Below are positions 1-7,876 of a stretch of 13,948 nt of DNA, piece by piece (the first letter of the stretch is position 1; every line of letters starts with the position of its first letter). Origin of the DNA: CAYZRY01 sp964630225 (lineage in GTDB: Bacteria; Bacillota_I; Bacilli_A; RF39; UBA660); assembly GCA_964630225.1 (NCBI GenBank), contig CAZVUK010000023.1:1-13948 (forward strand), read 5' to 3'. Under the pieces are notes generated by a model. The model was not told the DNA's origin. It was given only the letters and a program-made list of their open reading frames with translations, and did no database searches. A program made the position numbers and the translations under genes.

Positions 1-61
1 CATAATCAGTGATGATGGTCTTATTTACAACTGTATATGTATCTGCTGGTAAAATCGTCAT
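1..61 (-). CDS. Partial N-terminus, probable DnaB/DnaD-family replication initiation protein
   Basis: Only the first 20 codons lie in the window, beginning MTILPADTYTVVNKT; the gene continues past position 1. The ATG at 61 is preceded by AGGAGG with 4 nt spacing, so the start is well supported. The pattern LPxDxYxV near the N-terminus resembles the beginning of the Bacillus-type DnaB replication initiation and membrane attachment protein (B. subtilis begins with a similar LPVDPYVV stretch), which loads the replicative helicase at the origin. That match rests on about 15 residues and is an inference. The gene has its own extended -10 promoter just after the ileS terminator. An unrelated protein cannot be excluded. 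Confidence 0.5.
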   Translation of the reverse strand, partial: MTILPADTYTVVNKTIITDY

Positions 62-81
62 AGCGCCTCCTACTGCTTAAC

Positions 82-90
82 ATTATAACA
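82..90 (-). promoter_or_regulatory. Extended -10 promoter for the left-edge gene
   Basis: Read on the minus strand this is TGTTATAAT, a perfect -10 (82-87) with an upstream TGn extension. No good -35 is seen at 16-18 bp; the region that would hold it is the ileS terminator stem. The start codon at 61 follows about 20 nt downstream, leaving a short leader that carries the AGGAGG. Confidence 0.55.
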
Positions 91-91
91 T

Positions 92-119
92 AAAAAATAG
101 TTGAAGTTTTCAACTATTT
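92..119 (-). terminator. Rho-independent terminator of ileS
   Basis: An 11-bp perfect stem (95-105 paired with 109-119) with a 3-nt loop is followed on the minus strand by a run of six T (97-92). The upstream arm contains the ileS stop codon TAG (114-116), so the hairpin begins inside the coding sequence. Confidence 0.9.
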
Positions 120-3100
120 CTCATTCTTTTCCACAGATGTTTGAACGGTGATGTCATTTAATTCGATTTCGGTTCCGCCCTTTTCTGTCTGAATAAAGTT
201 TTCGGCAAGCGTTTCATCTTTGATTAGCTTTTCGTATTCTTTTAGAACTTTTTCTAAGTCTGATTGAGACTTATATAAAATATTTATTCGATCGGTTATT
301 TCAAAGCCACTAGTCTTCCTCATTTGTTGAACTTTAGAGATTAATTCTCTTGCTCTTCCTTCACCGATTAACTCATCACTAAGGGTCGTATTTAGAATAA
401 TGAAATTATTTCCTGCTTGACTTGCGTTAAGGCCTTCCTTAGAGCTGATTCTTACTTCGACCATTTCTAAGTTTAATGGGTGATCTTCTCCCGCCACTTC
501 GATGCTGAGATTTTGCCCTTCCTCAAGCTTTAAGATATCGGCATAGCTTAGTCCAGTTATTTTATTTGCCGCTTCTTTCATATTAGAACCAAAGATTGGT
601 CCACAAACTTTGAAGTTGGCCTTTATTTCAAAATTCATATATTTTGATAAGTCTTCGACAAAGTTTATCTTTTTTACATTTAACTCTTCTTCGATTAAAG
701 ATACCAAATCATCAATAATCTTTTTGTTCTTTGCATCTAGATATATTTCTAGAAGGGGTTGTCTAACCTTGATTCTAACTTCTTCCCTAGCATTTCTTCC
801 AAGTGAAATTAGATCTCTAACTAAGTCCATCTTACGCTCTAGTTTAGTGTCTATCATTTTGTCGCTATGTTTAGGGAAATCTGCTAGGTGGACACTTTGA
901 TTATCTGATAAAGCTAAATATATTTCTTCAGAGATAAACGGTACAATCGGAGCTATCATTTCTGCAAGACCTACTAGTACATCGTAGCTTGTTTTATAAA
1001 CAGCTTTTTTTGAGATGTCTAGCTCACTTGCCCAAAATCTTCGGCGATTTCGACGAATATACCAATTAGATAAATCTTCACTGACAAAGTTAGTGATTGC
1101 TCTTACTACTTTGTGAAGATCATATACTTCATAACTTTCAGTGACATACTTTAGGAGATTATGATACTTAGAAAGAAGCCATTTATCTATTTCCTCTAAA
1201 TCGTTATAGTCTACTTCAAAATTTCTAGGATCAACACCATCGGTATTGGCATAAAGAGCAAAGAAATTATAGCTATTACGAAGCGGGTTAAAGAATTTAG
1301 AATAAACTTCTTTTAGGCCTTCTTCATCAAATTTAAGCGGTGTCCAAACTGGCGAGACATATGGTAAGTACCAGCGAATTGTATCTGCTCCATACTGTTT
1401 CATGAGGGCAAAAGGATCAAGGACATTACCTTTAGATTTACTCATTTTCTTACCGTCTTTATCAAGGAGTAAATCATTAACTAAAACATTTTTATAAGGA
1501 CTCTTGCCCATGACGAAGCTAGATATAGCCATCAAGGAATAGAACCATCCACGTGTTTGATCGATACCCTCACAAATAAAGTCGGCTGGAAATTGCTTCT
1601 CAAATAATTCTTTGTTTTCAAAAGGATAGTGATACTGAGCAAAAGGCATTGCTCCACTATCAAACCAACAATCGATTACTTCTTCAACGCGGTGCATCTT
1701 GCCCCCGCATTTTGAACAGTTTAAAACAATCTCATCGACAAATGGACGGTGAAGATCGATATCTTCGGCCACTTTATCTATAGCTTTTTCTCTAAGTTCA
1801 TCACGTGAACCGACCATCTCTTCATGGCCACATTCACATTGCCATAAAGGAAGCGGTGTTCCCCAATATCTGTTTCTTGAGATGGCCCAATCGTTTAGAT
1901 TTTCAAGCCAGTTGGCAAATCTCTTTTCACCGATAAAGTCTGGATACCATTTGACAGTTTTATTATTTTCAATAATAGTATCTTTATATTTGGTAACGGC
2001 TAAGTAATAACTTTCTTTAGCTGAATAGATAAGCGGTGTATCACATCTCCAGCAATGTGGATAATTATGATTTATTTTGATTTTCTTAAATAATCTATCT
2101 TTTTCTTTAAGGTATTTTATAATTTCTGGATCAGCATCAAAGATGTTCATAGCTTTCCATGGACCATCACTAAATTTTCCTGTTTCATCAACCGGATTAA
2201 AAAAGGGCAAATCATATTTTTGACCGATGTTATAGTCATCCTGTCCAAAAGCCGGAGCTATATGAACAATACCGGTTCCATCATCCATTGATACATAGTT
2301 ATCGATAGTTATAAAGAAGCCCTTCTTATCACTTTTTAAAGCTGGTATTAACTGTTCATATTCAGCATATTCAAGATCTTTTCCTTTGTACTTTTCAAGA
2401 ATCTCCACTTCTTCACCTAGAACTTGTGACACAAGCTTTTCAGCAAGAATAAACTTATAGGCTCCACTTTGAACTTTGACATAAGTTTCTTCTGGATTTA
2501 CACAAAGAGCTGTATTAGAAATAAGTGTCCAAGGAGTTGTTGTCCAAACGAGGAAATAAACATCTTCATCTTTCTTTTTAAAAGTTACGATGACACTGTT
2601 TACATCTACTTCTTTATATCCTTGAGCTACTTCGTGAGAAGCAAGACCTGTTTCACACCTAGGACAATACGGAAGAATTTTATGACCTTGATAAAATAGC
2701 CCTTCATCAAAGTACTTCTTTAATATCCACCATTCGGTTTCAATATAATCATTATGATAAGTTATATAAGGATTATCCAAATCGATAAACTGTCCCATTT
2801 TAACAGTCAGATCAGCAAAAGCTTTTTCATTAGTCCAAACAGCTTCGCGACATTTTTGATTAAACTCTTTAATTCCATACTTTTCTATCTCTTGTTTCCC
2901 ACTAAAACCAAGTTCTTTTTCAACTTGAACTTCGACTGGAAGACCATGGGTATCCCATCCTACTTTTCTAAGTACTTTCTTACCTTGCATAGCTTTATAC
3001 TTGCAAAACGTATCTTTAAGAAACTTAGCTACCATATGGTGTAGACCTGGCATTCCATTAGCGGTTGCTGGACCATCATAAAAAACCCAATAATCTTTAC

Positions 3101-3203
3101 GACTATTAATCGATTGTTCTAAGACATCCATTTTTCTCCAGTTATCTGAGAATCTCTCTTCGACTAGATGTGTTTTTTCTTTTGATAATTCTTTAAATAT
3201 CAT
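114..3203 (-). CDS. ileS: Isoleucyl-tRNA synthetase, type 2 (IleRS2), with GLHH in place of HxGH
   Basis: This enzyme attaches isoleucine to tRNA-Ile in the cytoplasm. The protein is 1029 residues, the usual size. Visible features: class I signature region DGPATANGMPGLHH (residues 44-57 from the ATG), the WTTTPWTL segment opening the editing domain (220-227), DWAISR followed by RYWGTPLPLW (near 438-454), KMSKS (586-590), and CxxC pairs near 180, 384, 456 and 496 suggesting zinc sites. The sequence around the signature (KVGWDTHGLPVE, DGPATANGMP) is of the eukaryote-like IleRS2 type, which is known for mupirocin resistance. The expected HxGH reads GLHH (codons GGT CTA CAC CAT, checked). An in-frame TTG at 3215 overlaps the Shine-Dalgarno GGAGG, so the ATG at 3203, 5 nt after GGAGG, is the real start. 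Expression is controlled by the T-box leader directly upstream. Confidence 0.96.
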   Translation of the reverse strand: MIFKELSKEKTHLVEERFSDNWRKMDVLEQSINSRKDYWVFYDGPATANGMPGLHHMVAKFLKDTFCKYKAMQGKKVLRKVGWDTHGLPVEVQVEKELGFSGKQEIEKYGIKEFNQKCREAVWTNEKAFADLTVKMGQFIDLDNPYITYHNDYIETEWWILKKYFDEGLFYQGHKILPYCPRCETGLASHEVAQGYKEVDVNSVIVTFKKKDEDVYFLVWTTTPWTLISNTALCVNPEETYVKVQSGAYKFILAEKLVSQVLGEEVEILEKYKGKDLEYAEYEQLIPALKSDKKGFFITIDNYVSMDDGTGIVHIAPAFGQDDYNIGQKYDLPFFNPVDETGKFSDGPWKAMNIFDADPEIIKYLKEKDRLFKKIKINHNYPHCWRCDTPLIYSAKESYYLAVTKYKDTIIENNKTVKWYPDFIGEKRFANWLENLNDWAISRNRYWGTPLPLWQCECGHEEMVGSRDELREKAIDKVAEDIDLHRPFVDEIVLNCSKCGGKMHRVEEVIDCWFDSGAMPFAQYHYPFENKELFEKQFPADFICEGIDQTRGWFYSLMAISSFVMGKSPYKNVLVNDLLLDKDGKKMSKSKGNVLDPFALMKQYGADTIRWYLPYVSPVWTPLKFDEEGLKEVYSKFFNPLRNSYNFFALYANTDGVDPRNFEVDYNDLEEIDKWLLSKYHNLLKYVTESYEVYDLHKVVRAITNFVSEDLSNWYIRRNRRRFWASELDISKKAVYKTSYDVLVGLAEMIAPIVPFISEEIYLALSDNQSVHLADFPKHSDKMIDTKLERKMDLVRDLISLGRNAREEVRIKVRQPLLEIYLDAKNKKIIDDLVSLIEEELNVKKINFVEDLSKYMNFEIKANFKVCGPIFGSNMKEAANKITGLSYADILKLEEGQNLSIEVAGEDHPLNLEMVEVRISSKEGLNASQAGNNFIILNTTLSDELIGEGRARELISKVQQMRKTSGFEITDRINILYKSQSDLEKVLKEYEKLIKDETLAENFIQTEKGGTEIELNDITVQTSVEKNEK

Positions 3204-3408
3204 ATTTTCCTCCAAAAAAAATCATTCATCCAAAGGACGAATGATCGTGGTACCACCTTAATTACTTCTTATTACTATAACGCGTTACCGTCTCTATCTT
3301 CATAGAGAACATTGAAAGTGATCTAAGAAAACTTTAACTATCTATTTTCACCAACCATAGACTCTCTTTAAGTATTATATCTTCTTCGTCTTTCGCACTT
3401 GTTTTGTA
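3204..3408 (-). promoter_or_regulatory. Isoleucine T-box riboswitch leader of ileS
   Basis: This leader binds uncharged tRNA-Ile and permits read-through into ileS when isoleucine charging is low. Reading the minus strand, Stem I contains the GGTTGGTG-type apical sequence around 3345-3355. The specifier codon ATC (3320-3322, isoleucine) is followed by a purine, and a GAAAG/CTTTC helix closes the base. A Stem III hairpin with TCTCTAT/ATAGAGA arms lies at 3291-3308. The T-box core GGTGGTACCACG is at 3246-3257; its UGGU pairs with a tRNA 3' end ACCA. The terminator hairpin follows. The 5' end at about 3408 is estimated from the promoter. Confidence 0.93.
3214..3245 (-). terminator. T-box intrinsic terminator
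   Basis: An 11-bp stem with one G-U pair (3221-3231 with 3235-3245) and a TTT loop is followed by seven T on the minus strand (3220-3214). Its upstream arm can pair instead with the T-box core to form the antiterminator. The T run abuts the ileS Shine-Dalgarno, so termination occurs just before the gene. Confidence 0.92.
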
Positions 3409-3414
3409 ATGACA

Positions 3415-3443
3415 AATATATCATATTATATATCTTTTTTCAA
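3415..3443 (-). promoter_or_regulatory. Promoter of the ileS T-box transcript
   Basis: On the minus strand: -35 TTGAAA (3438-3443), a 17-bp spacer, -10 TATATT (3415-3420). The -35 box begins 2 nt after the stop codon of the HAD-family gene, and no terminator separates them, so some read-through from that gene is possible. Confidence 0.75.
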
Positions 3444-3444
3444 G

Positions 3445-4017
3445 TTAAACCGCTCTTTTAATTTCTAAATCGAGAATATATTTTTCTACTTCTAACCAGT
3501 TATCGACTCTCGGAGATTTTGTTTCGACGTTGTTATTCCATTTAGAATTAAATAGAAGCGTCTCTATTCCTGCGGCCTTGATTGTCTCAATAGTCGAGAC
3601 CTTATCATCAATCATAATATCGATGCCATTTTCAATGCAGTCATCGACTTTATCAAATGCCCTAGTTATTAGTTTATCATGTGGAATATTATAATCTTTA
3701 AGATAGTTTATAGTTAAATCCACAGAGTTAGTCAAATCGTTGCTTCTCGCTGTAATAATATATATTTCATGACGTTCTTTCAATCTATTAAGAACATCTA
3801 AAGCGTGATCTTTAATTAACGCTGACTCTGCTATTTGACTAAAATGATCTCTTATAAAACTTTCGGATTCAGCATCCAAGAAATCACTTTGTAATACTTT
3901 TTTCGTTTTATTATCGATTACTTCTGCGCTTTCCATTCCTAAATGCTCTATTACATATTCTTCTATTCTTTTTGTTGTATCGACTATTGTGTCGTCGATA
4001 TCTACACCAATTCGCAT
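3445..4017 (-). CDS. HAD-superfamily putative 5'(3')-nucleotidase (NT5C-like)
   Basis: The product is a 190-residue soluble protein. It carries HAD motif I DIDDT (residues 6-10, nucleophile Asp6 and acid Asp8), motif II threonine in IITARS (Thr89), a candidate motif III lysine near Lys123, and motif IV IDIMIDDK with paired Asp137-Asp138. The VDIDDT start, the acidic helical cap and the C-terminal LLFNSKWN segment fit the cytosolic deoxyribonucleotidase-like branch (NT5C and YqfW-type proteins), so a magnesium-dependent phosphatase acting on nucleotides is likely; the substrate is not shown by the sequence. ATG at 4017 is preferred over the GTG at 4023, because that GTG is part of the Shine-Dalgarno GAGGTG. 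The gene has its own promoter and follows the terminator of the ALDH-like gene. Confidence 0.82.
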   Translation of the reverse strand: MRIGVDIDDTIVDTTKRIEEYVIEHLGMESAEVIDNKTKKVLQSDFLDAESESFIRDHFSQIAESALIKDHALDVLNRLKERHEIYIITARSNDLTNSVDLTINYLKDYNIPHDKLITRAFDKVDDCIENGIDIMIDDKVSTIETIKAAGIETLLFNSKWNNNVETKSPRVDNWLEVEKYILDLEIKRAV

Positions 4018-4034
4018 ATACACCTCGTAAAATG

Positions 4035-4064
4035 ATTATATCATAATAATGTATTTAAGTTCAA
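4035..4064 (-). promoter_or_regulatory. Promoter of the HAD-family gene
   Basis: On the minus strand: -35 TTGAAC (4059-4064), an 18-bp spacer, -10 TATAAT (4035-4040) with a TGA extension. The -35 overlaps the end of the T-rich tail of the preceding terminator. The start codon lies 17 nt downstream of the -10. Confidence 0.7.
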
Positions 4065-4093
4065 AAACAAAAAAATATCTTATTTCAAGATAT
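4063..4093 (-). terminator. Terminator of the three-gene operon
   Basis: A 7-bp stem ATATCTT/AAGATAT (4075-4081 with 4087-4093) with a 5-nt loop is followed on the minus strand by TTTTTTTGTTTTT. The stop codon TAA of the ALDH-like gene (4080-4082) straddles the end of the loop and the downstream arm, and the upstream arm is coding. The stem is AT-rich but the T tract is long. Confidence 0.75.
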
Positions 4094-5516
4094 CTTTTAA
4101 AACTGTTACTTTAACTAATGATAGTTGTTCAAGAGTGCTTGCTACACCTTCGGTTCCGAAACCTGAATACTTCCATCCACCAAAAGGCATGTCAGATGAG
4201 CGGTATGAGGTTCTTCCGTTTATAATAACGGTTCCTACTTCCAGTTTCGAAGCGACTTGGAAAGCGGTTTTTAAGCTTTCTGTAAATATCGAGGAAGTTA
4301 AACCATATGGTGAATTATTTACGATATCAATAGCGTTCTTAATACCATTAAAGGTGATGATCGGTATAACCGGTCCTAAGACCTCTAAGTTATTAGCAAC
4401 TCCCATCGTAGCAACGATATCAGTTATAACTGTCGGTTCATAGACATTGCCACTACGTCTTCCACCACAAAGTAGTTTAGCTCCATCATCGACCATTTTA
4501 TTAACCTGATTTTCGACTTTAATCGCGGCTCTTTCATCTGTTAAGCAACCGATATCAGTATCGTGACTAGTTGGACTACCAACTTTTAATAAACTGACTT
4601 TTTTAAGAAGTTTATCGATAAATTTGGCTTTGATATTTTCGTGAACTAAAACACGTTTAGAGCTTGCCGCTTCCTGTCCACTGTTATACATACGACCCTT
4701 TATTACTTCACTTACAGCTAAATCAATATCGGCATCTTCACAGATGATAGTTGCATCGTTTCCACCCAGCTCAAGTAATACTCTCGTTAGGTTATGTGAT
4801 GCTTGCTCCATTACTTTCATACCCGAAACAGTAGATCCAGTAAAGGAAATTAATTGAATATCTGGATGAGCCGCTAAAGCTTGACCAGTTAACTCGCCAC
4901 TTCCCTGCACTATCTGCAAGACGCCAGCCGGTACGCCAGCACTGCGAAGAAGATAGGTCAGCTTTGTAATTGTAAGCGGCGCTTTGGAAGAAGGCTTAAT
5001 AATAACGGTATTACCCATCAACAGTGACGACGGAATCTTGTGAGCAAAGGTTACAACCGGAGAATTAGATGGCAAAAATACTGCGACTACTCCGATTGGA
5101 TGACGACTTGTCGATACTATCGTATGCTCTTCATTTTCAGCAAGACCAGCGGGAATAAAATCACTATACATATGTCTTGAACGCTCTACATAAGCTGGAA
5201 CAATAGATAAAAATCTATGTAATTCTTCATATGATTCCTTGATCGGTTTACCTGTTTCTCTAGTTAAGAGACTAGCCAGTTCATCAATTCTATCTTTAAC
5301 ACTTAGACTAAATTTCTCAATAATTTTACTGCGTTCAAAAATACTAGTCTTTTGCCAAAGGTGTTTAGCTTCGATTGCAAGTCTAACACACTCATTGATA
5401 TCGACAAACCCAGAACTAGGTATTTTATCAATTAGTTTTCCACTATATGGATTTATGACATTAATAGTTTCTTCACTACTAGCATCTATCCACTGATTTC
5501 CAATCAAATTTTTCAT
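4080..5516 (-). CDS. Aldehyde dehydrogenase homologue lacking the catalytic cysteine
   Basis: The 478-residue protein is full length for the ALDH superfamily, soluble NAD(P)-dependent enzymes that oxidise aldehydes to acids. Family landmarks are in order: the oxyanion-hole asparagine in PSNSP (Asn151), cofactor lysine in IIKPS (Lys174), FTGST (225-229), the general-base glutamate in LELGG (Glu249), and EVLGPVIPI near the C-terminus. The catalytic loop, normally NxGQxC followed by a basic residue, reads NSGQEAASSKR, so the nucleophile is Ala283 (codon GCG, checked on the strand). The usual thiol chemistry should be impossible; other activities or a structural or sensing role remain. AGGAGG lies 4 nt before the ATG and contains the stop codon of the DUF4272 gene, indicating coupled translation. 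A terminator overlaps its end. The ancestral substrate cannot be told. Confidence 0.9.
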   Translation of the reverse strand: MKNLIGNQWIDASSEETINVINPYSGKLIDKIPSSGFVDINECVRLAIEAKHLWQKTSIFERSKIIEKFSLSVKDRIDELASLLTRETGKPIKESYEELHRFLSIVPAYVERSRHMYSDFIPAGLAENEEHTIVSTSRHPIGVVAVFLPSNSPVVTFAHKIPSSLLMGNTVIIKPSSKAPLTITKLTYLLRSAGVPAGVLQIVQGSGELTGQALAAHPDIQLISFTGSTVSGMKVMEQASHNLTRVLLELGGNDATIICEDADIDLAVSEVIKGRMYNSGQEAASSKRVLVHENIKAKFIDKLLKKVSLLKVGSPTSHDTDIGCLTDERAAIKVENQVNKMVDDGAKLLCGGRRSGNVYEPTVITDIVATMGVANNLEVLGPVIPIITFNGIKNAIDIVNNSPYGLTSSIFTESLKTAFQVASKLEVGTVIINGRTSYRSSDMPFGGWKYSGFGTEGVASTLEQLSLVKVTVLKDILK

Positions 5517-5520
5517 ATTA

Positions 5521-5527
5521 CCTCCTA
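5521..5527 (-). promoter_or_regulatory. Ribosome binding site merged with upstream stop codon
   Basis: On the minus strand the sequence TAGGAGG combines the stop codon of the DUF4272 gene (5525-5527) with the AGGAGG (5521-5526) of the ALDH-like gene. This arrangement favours translational coupling of the two proteins. Confidence 0.85.
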
Positions 5528-7876
5528 GGTATCAATATTTACATTATCCCAATCAACATCTTGAATTAACCAGTTTAAGGCACGATGTCTTTCAAGTACA
5601 ACTTCAGAATTAATCTTACTATCGATATCGATATCATTTATTCTAGCATCGACGCAATACCAATCATATCTGTAAGTTAAATCAGCTAGATCAAGTATTT
5701 CATCGATCGATCTTAGATTACACTTATTTATGAATTCTATGTAACTGTTACTTTCAGATAAGATCGAAGATAGTACTTTAGGATTAATTAATTCTTTCGG
5801 ATACGGGATATCTTCGATTAGCTTAAGAGCCCAGAAGAGGACTACTAAACCTTCGAATTGCCAAGATATTTGAATAGCTAAATTCTGATCCATCTTATCA
5901 AATAAATTCTTTTCATTATTAGTTAGATATTGCTTAACTTTATAAGTATCTAAAAGTTTTGTAAAAAATTTCTTCGATGACTTTAACTGTTTTTTATTTT
6001 CACCATTAGCTACATCGATAGCAAAGTTTGCACTTATACAAAGAGCTATTGCTCTTCTTGCAATTTTATCGACTGTTTTCTTATGAGCATCAACACTATT
6101 TTCAATTAGAGGAAGTTCCATCAAATAATCTATACCCTCTTCTTTTAAAATAGCGATGCTACGAAGTTTACGTTCGAACGCTTCGATGTATCCAGGACTT
6201 GCTTTTATCTGATGACTATTATTAAGTATATAATTGGCAACACTTAATAGTTCAGGGCTGATCGTAGCTGAGATAGCTATTAAATATCCAGTTTGATAGC
6301 TTATTTTGTAAAATTTATCGTTAGCAAGTAAGAAGTTTTTTACCTCTTCGCCACTAATTAATAACTCTAATTTACTTTCAATAAGACCACCAGCAGAGGC
6401 AACGTTCTTGCTCATCCAGTCCTCGACTTTGGCATCATATATTTCTTTAGTATCACAAGGAAACATAAATATTCTAAGCGATGTGTGCTCTTCGTTTTCA
6501 AGATCAAAGACATTAAATTCTCTGACTAATTTATGAGCATATTCACTAGGTACTCGGTAACTAAATATTGGGGCATCACTCATAAAATGAAAAATTTCTT
6601 CCGTTTCCGAAGCTAAAACTTTTAATTCCGGAGTAACAAGTCTAGAGTCAGTGCTGCTGACAATTGCTTCAGTTTTTATCTCTTCTTCGATCACAGGAAG
6701 TAATAGCTCTTCACTAAGCTCATCTCGAACTTCGGCAGGAACTACTTCATCTATTGTTTCAGAGGTAGCTTCTTCAGCTATTTCGATAACTGGATTTTCT
6801 GCATATGGTTCATCAATGATAACTGCTCCTAAAATATCTTCATCATTAACTATAAATTTCGACGAGCTAACACTTTCTTTGACGCTTGCAGTAAATAGAC
6901 CAGCGGGAAAAATTTCATTTCCATCGATATTACCATCTTCAAAAATGGATAACAATTCGATAAAGAATTCATTTAAAGTAGCTTTGTCTAACTCTCCTTC
7001 TAAATCTATATAAAGATATTTATCTCCTGCTTTAGCAACGATAGATGAATTACTACTCGGTCTTTTGTTAGCGATATCCATAGGCATTAATCTATCCAAA
7101 TATTTATGAACTATATCTTTTAATTTAATACTTAAATCACCGTTATCAACAACGACAAACGAGTCTCTAAATCCACTAAAATAAAGTTCTTTATCGATCG
7201 TCGTAAGTAAGACAACTTCTCCGTTTTTAAAATAATTATACTTAAAATAAAATGCTGGTACTTTTATTCCTCTATATTTACATTCTGTCTCGACAATCGT
7301 CTGTGACATACTCTTTGTTTCGATAACTTTTTCATTAGCTATAATTGGTTCAGGTATTTCTTCTTCGATCGCAATCGGAGGATTAACCGGTGTAAAGATA
7401 AGTATCGATTTTAATATCTCGTCGAGTAAGTTACTTTCTTTACACTTCTTAAACTCTTTAATTTCTTTAAGCATATTTTTGTGATCAAAGTTTATTGAAA
7501 AATTTATTAACATATCGTTTACTAAAATGATAGTCTGTTTTATCTTTTTATTTTGTTTTTGAATGTAATATGTGTAAGCATTAACTGCTTTGTGCGTTTC
7601 TTTTTCCGAAGCTAACAGCGCTAAATCATCACTATTAAACTTAGAAGCATTAAATTTGTTTAAACCCTCGAAATCTTTCGGCGAAGCAAAACCGACAAAA
7701 GATACTGAAAAAGTAGTTCTACGATCGACATTAAACAAGTTTAATGTATTTTGATCAACTCCAAGTTTGGGATACATTTCTTTTTTAACTTCGACAAAAG
7801 TGTCGGGAATAGATACTCTAAAACCTATTTTTCTATTCTTTAGATATATCGTTTTATCTTTTACTTCTTTAGTCAT
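5525..7876 (-). CDS. Multidomain protein with C-terminal DUF4272 domain
   Basis: The product has 783 residues and no signal peptide or membrane segment. Residues about 560-783 match the DUF4272 pattern: an opening RSIAILKEEGI segment, KIARRAIAL, SWQFEGLVVLFWALKLIEDIPYP, the LRSIDEILD helix, DARIND, and the closing ERHRALNWLI then WDNVNIDT. DUF4272 has no established function to my knowledge. Residues about 12-165 and 430-556 look like two related mixed alpha/beta modules, with another module at about 196-325. A long acidic, Ser/Thr-rich linker (about 335-425) precedes the second. The ATG follows the upstream stop directly (TAAATG), and its Shine-Dalgarno GGGGG (7885-7889, 8 nt spacing) is inside the upstream gene. 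This is the middle gene of an operon with an unknown protein and an ALDH-like protein. Confidence 0.85.
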   Translation of the reverse strand: MTKEVKDKTIYLKNRKIGFRVSIPDTFVEVKKEMYPKLGVDQNTLNLFNVDRRTTFSVSFVGFASPKDFEGLNKFNASKFNSDDLALLASEKETHKAVNAYTYYIQKQNKKIKQTIILVNDMLINFSINFDHKNMLKEIKEFKKCKESNLLDEILKSILIFTPVNPPIAIEEEIPEPIIANEKVIETKSMSQTIVETECKYRGIKVPAFYFKYNYFKNGEVVLLTTIDKELYFSGFRDSFVVVDNGDLSIKLKDIVHKYLDRLMPMDIANKRPSSNSSIVAKAGDKYLYIDLEGELDKATLNEFFIELLSIFEDGNIDGNEIFPAGLFTASVKESVSSSKFIVNDEDILGAVIIDEPYAENPVIEIAEEATSETIDEVVPAEVRDELSEELLLPVIEEEIKTEAIVSSTDSRLVTPELKVLASETEEIFHFMSDAPIFSYRVPSEYAHKLVREFNVFDLENEEHTSLRIFMFPCDTKEIYDAKVEDWMSKNVASAGGLIESKLELLISGEEVKNFLLANDKFYKISYQTGYLIAISATISPELLSVANYILNNSHQIKASPGYIEAFERKLRSIAILKEEGIDYLMELPLIENSVDAHKKTVDKIARRAIALCISANFAIDVANGENKKQLKSSKKFFTKLLDTYKVKQYLTNNEKNLFDKMDQNLAIQISWQFEGLVVLFWALKLIEDIPYPKELINPKVLSSILSESNSYIEFINKCNLRSIDEILDLADLTYRYDWYCVDARINDIDIDSKINSEVVLERHRALNWLIQDVDWDNVNIDT

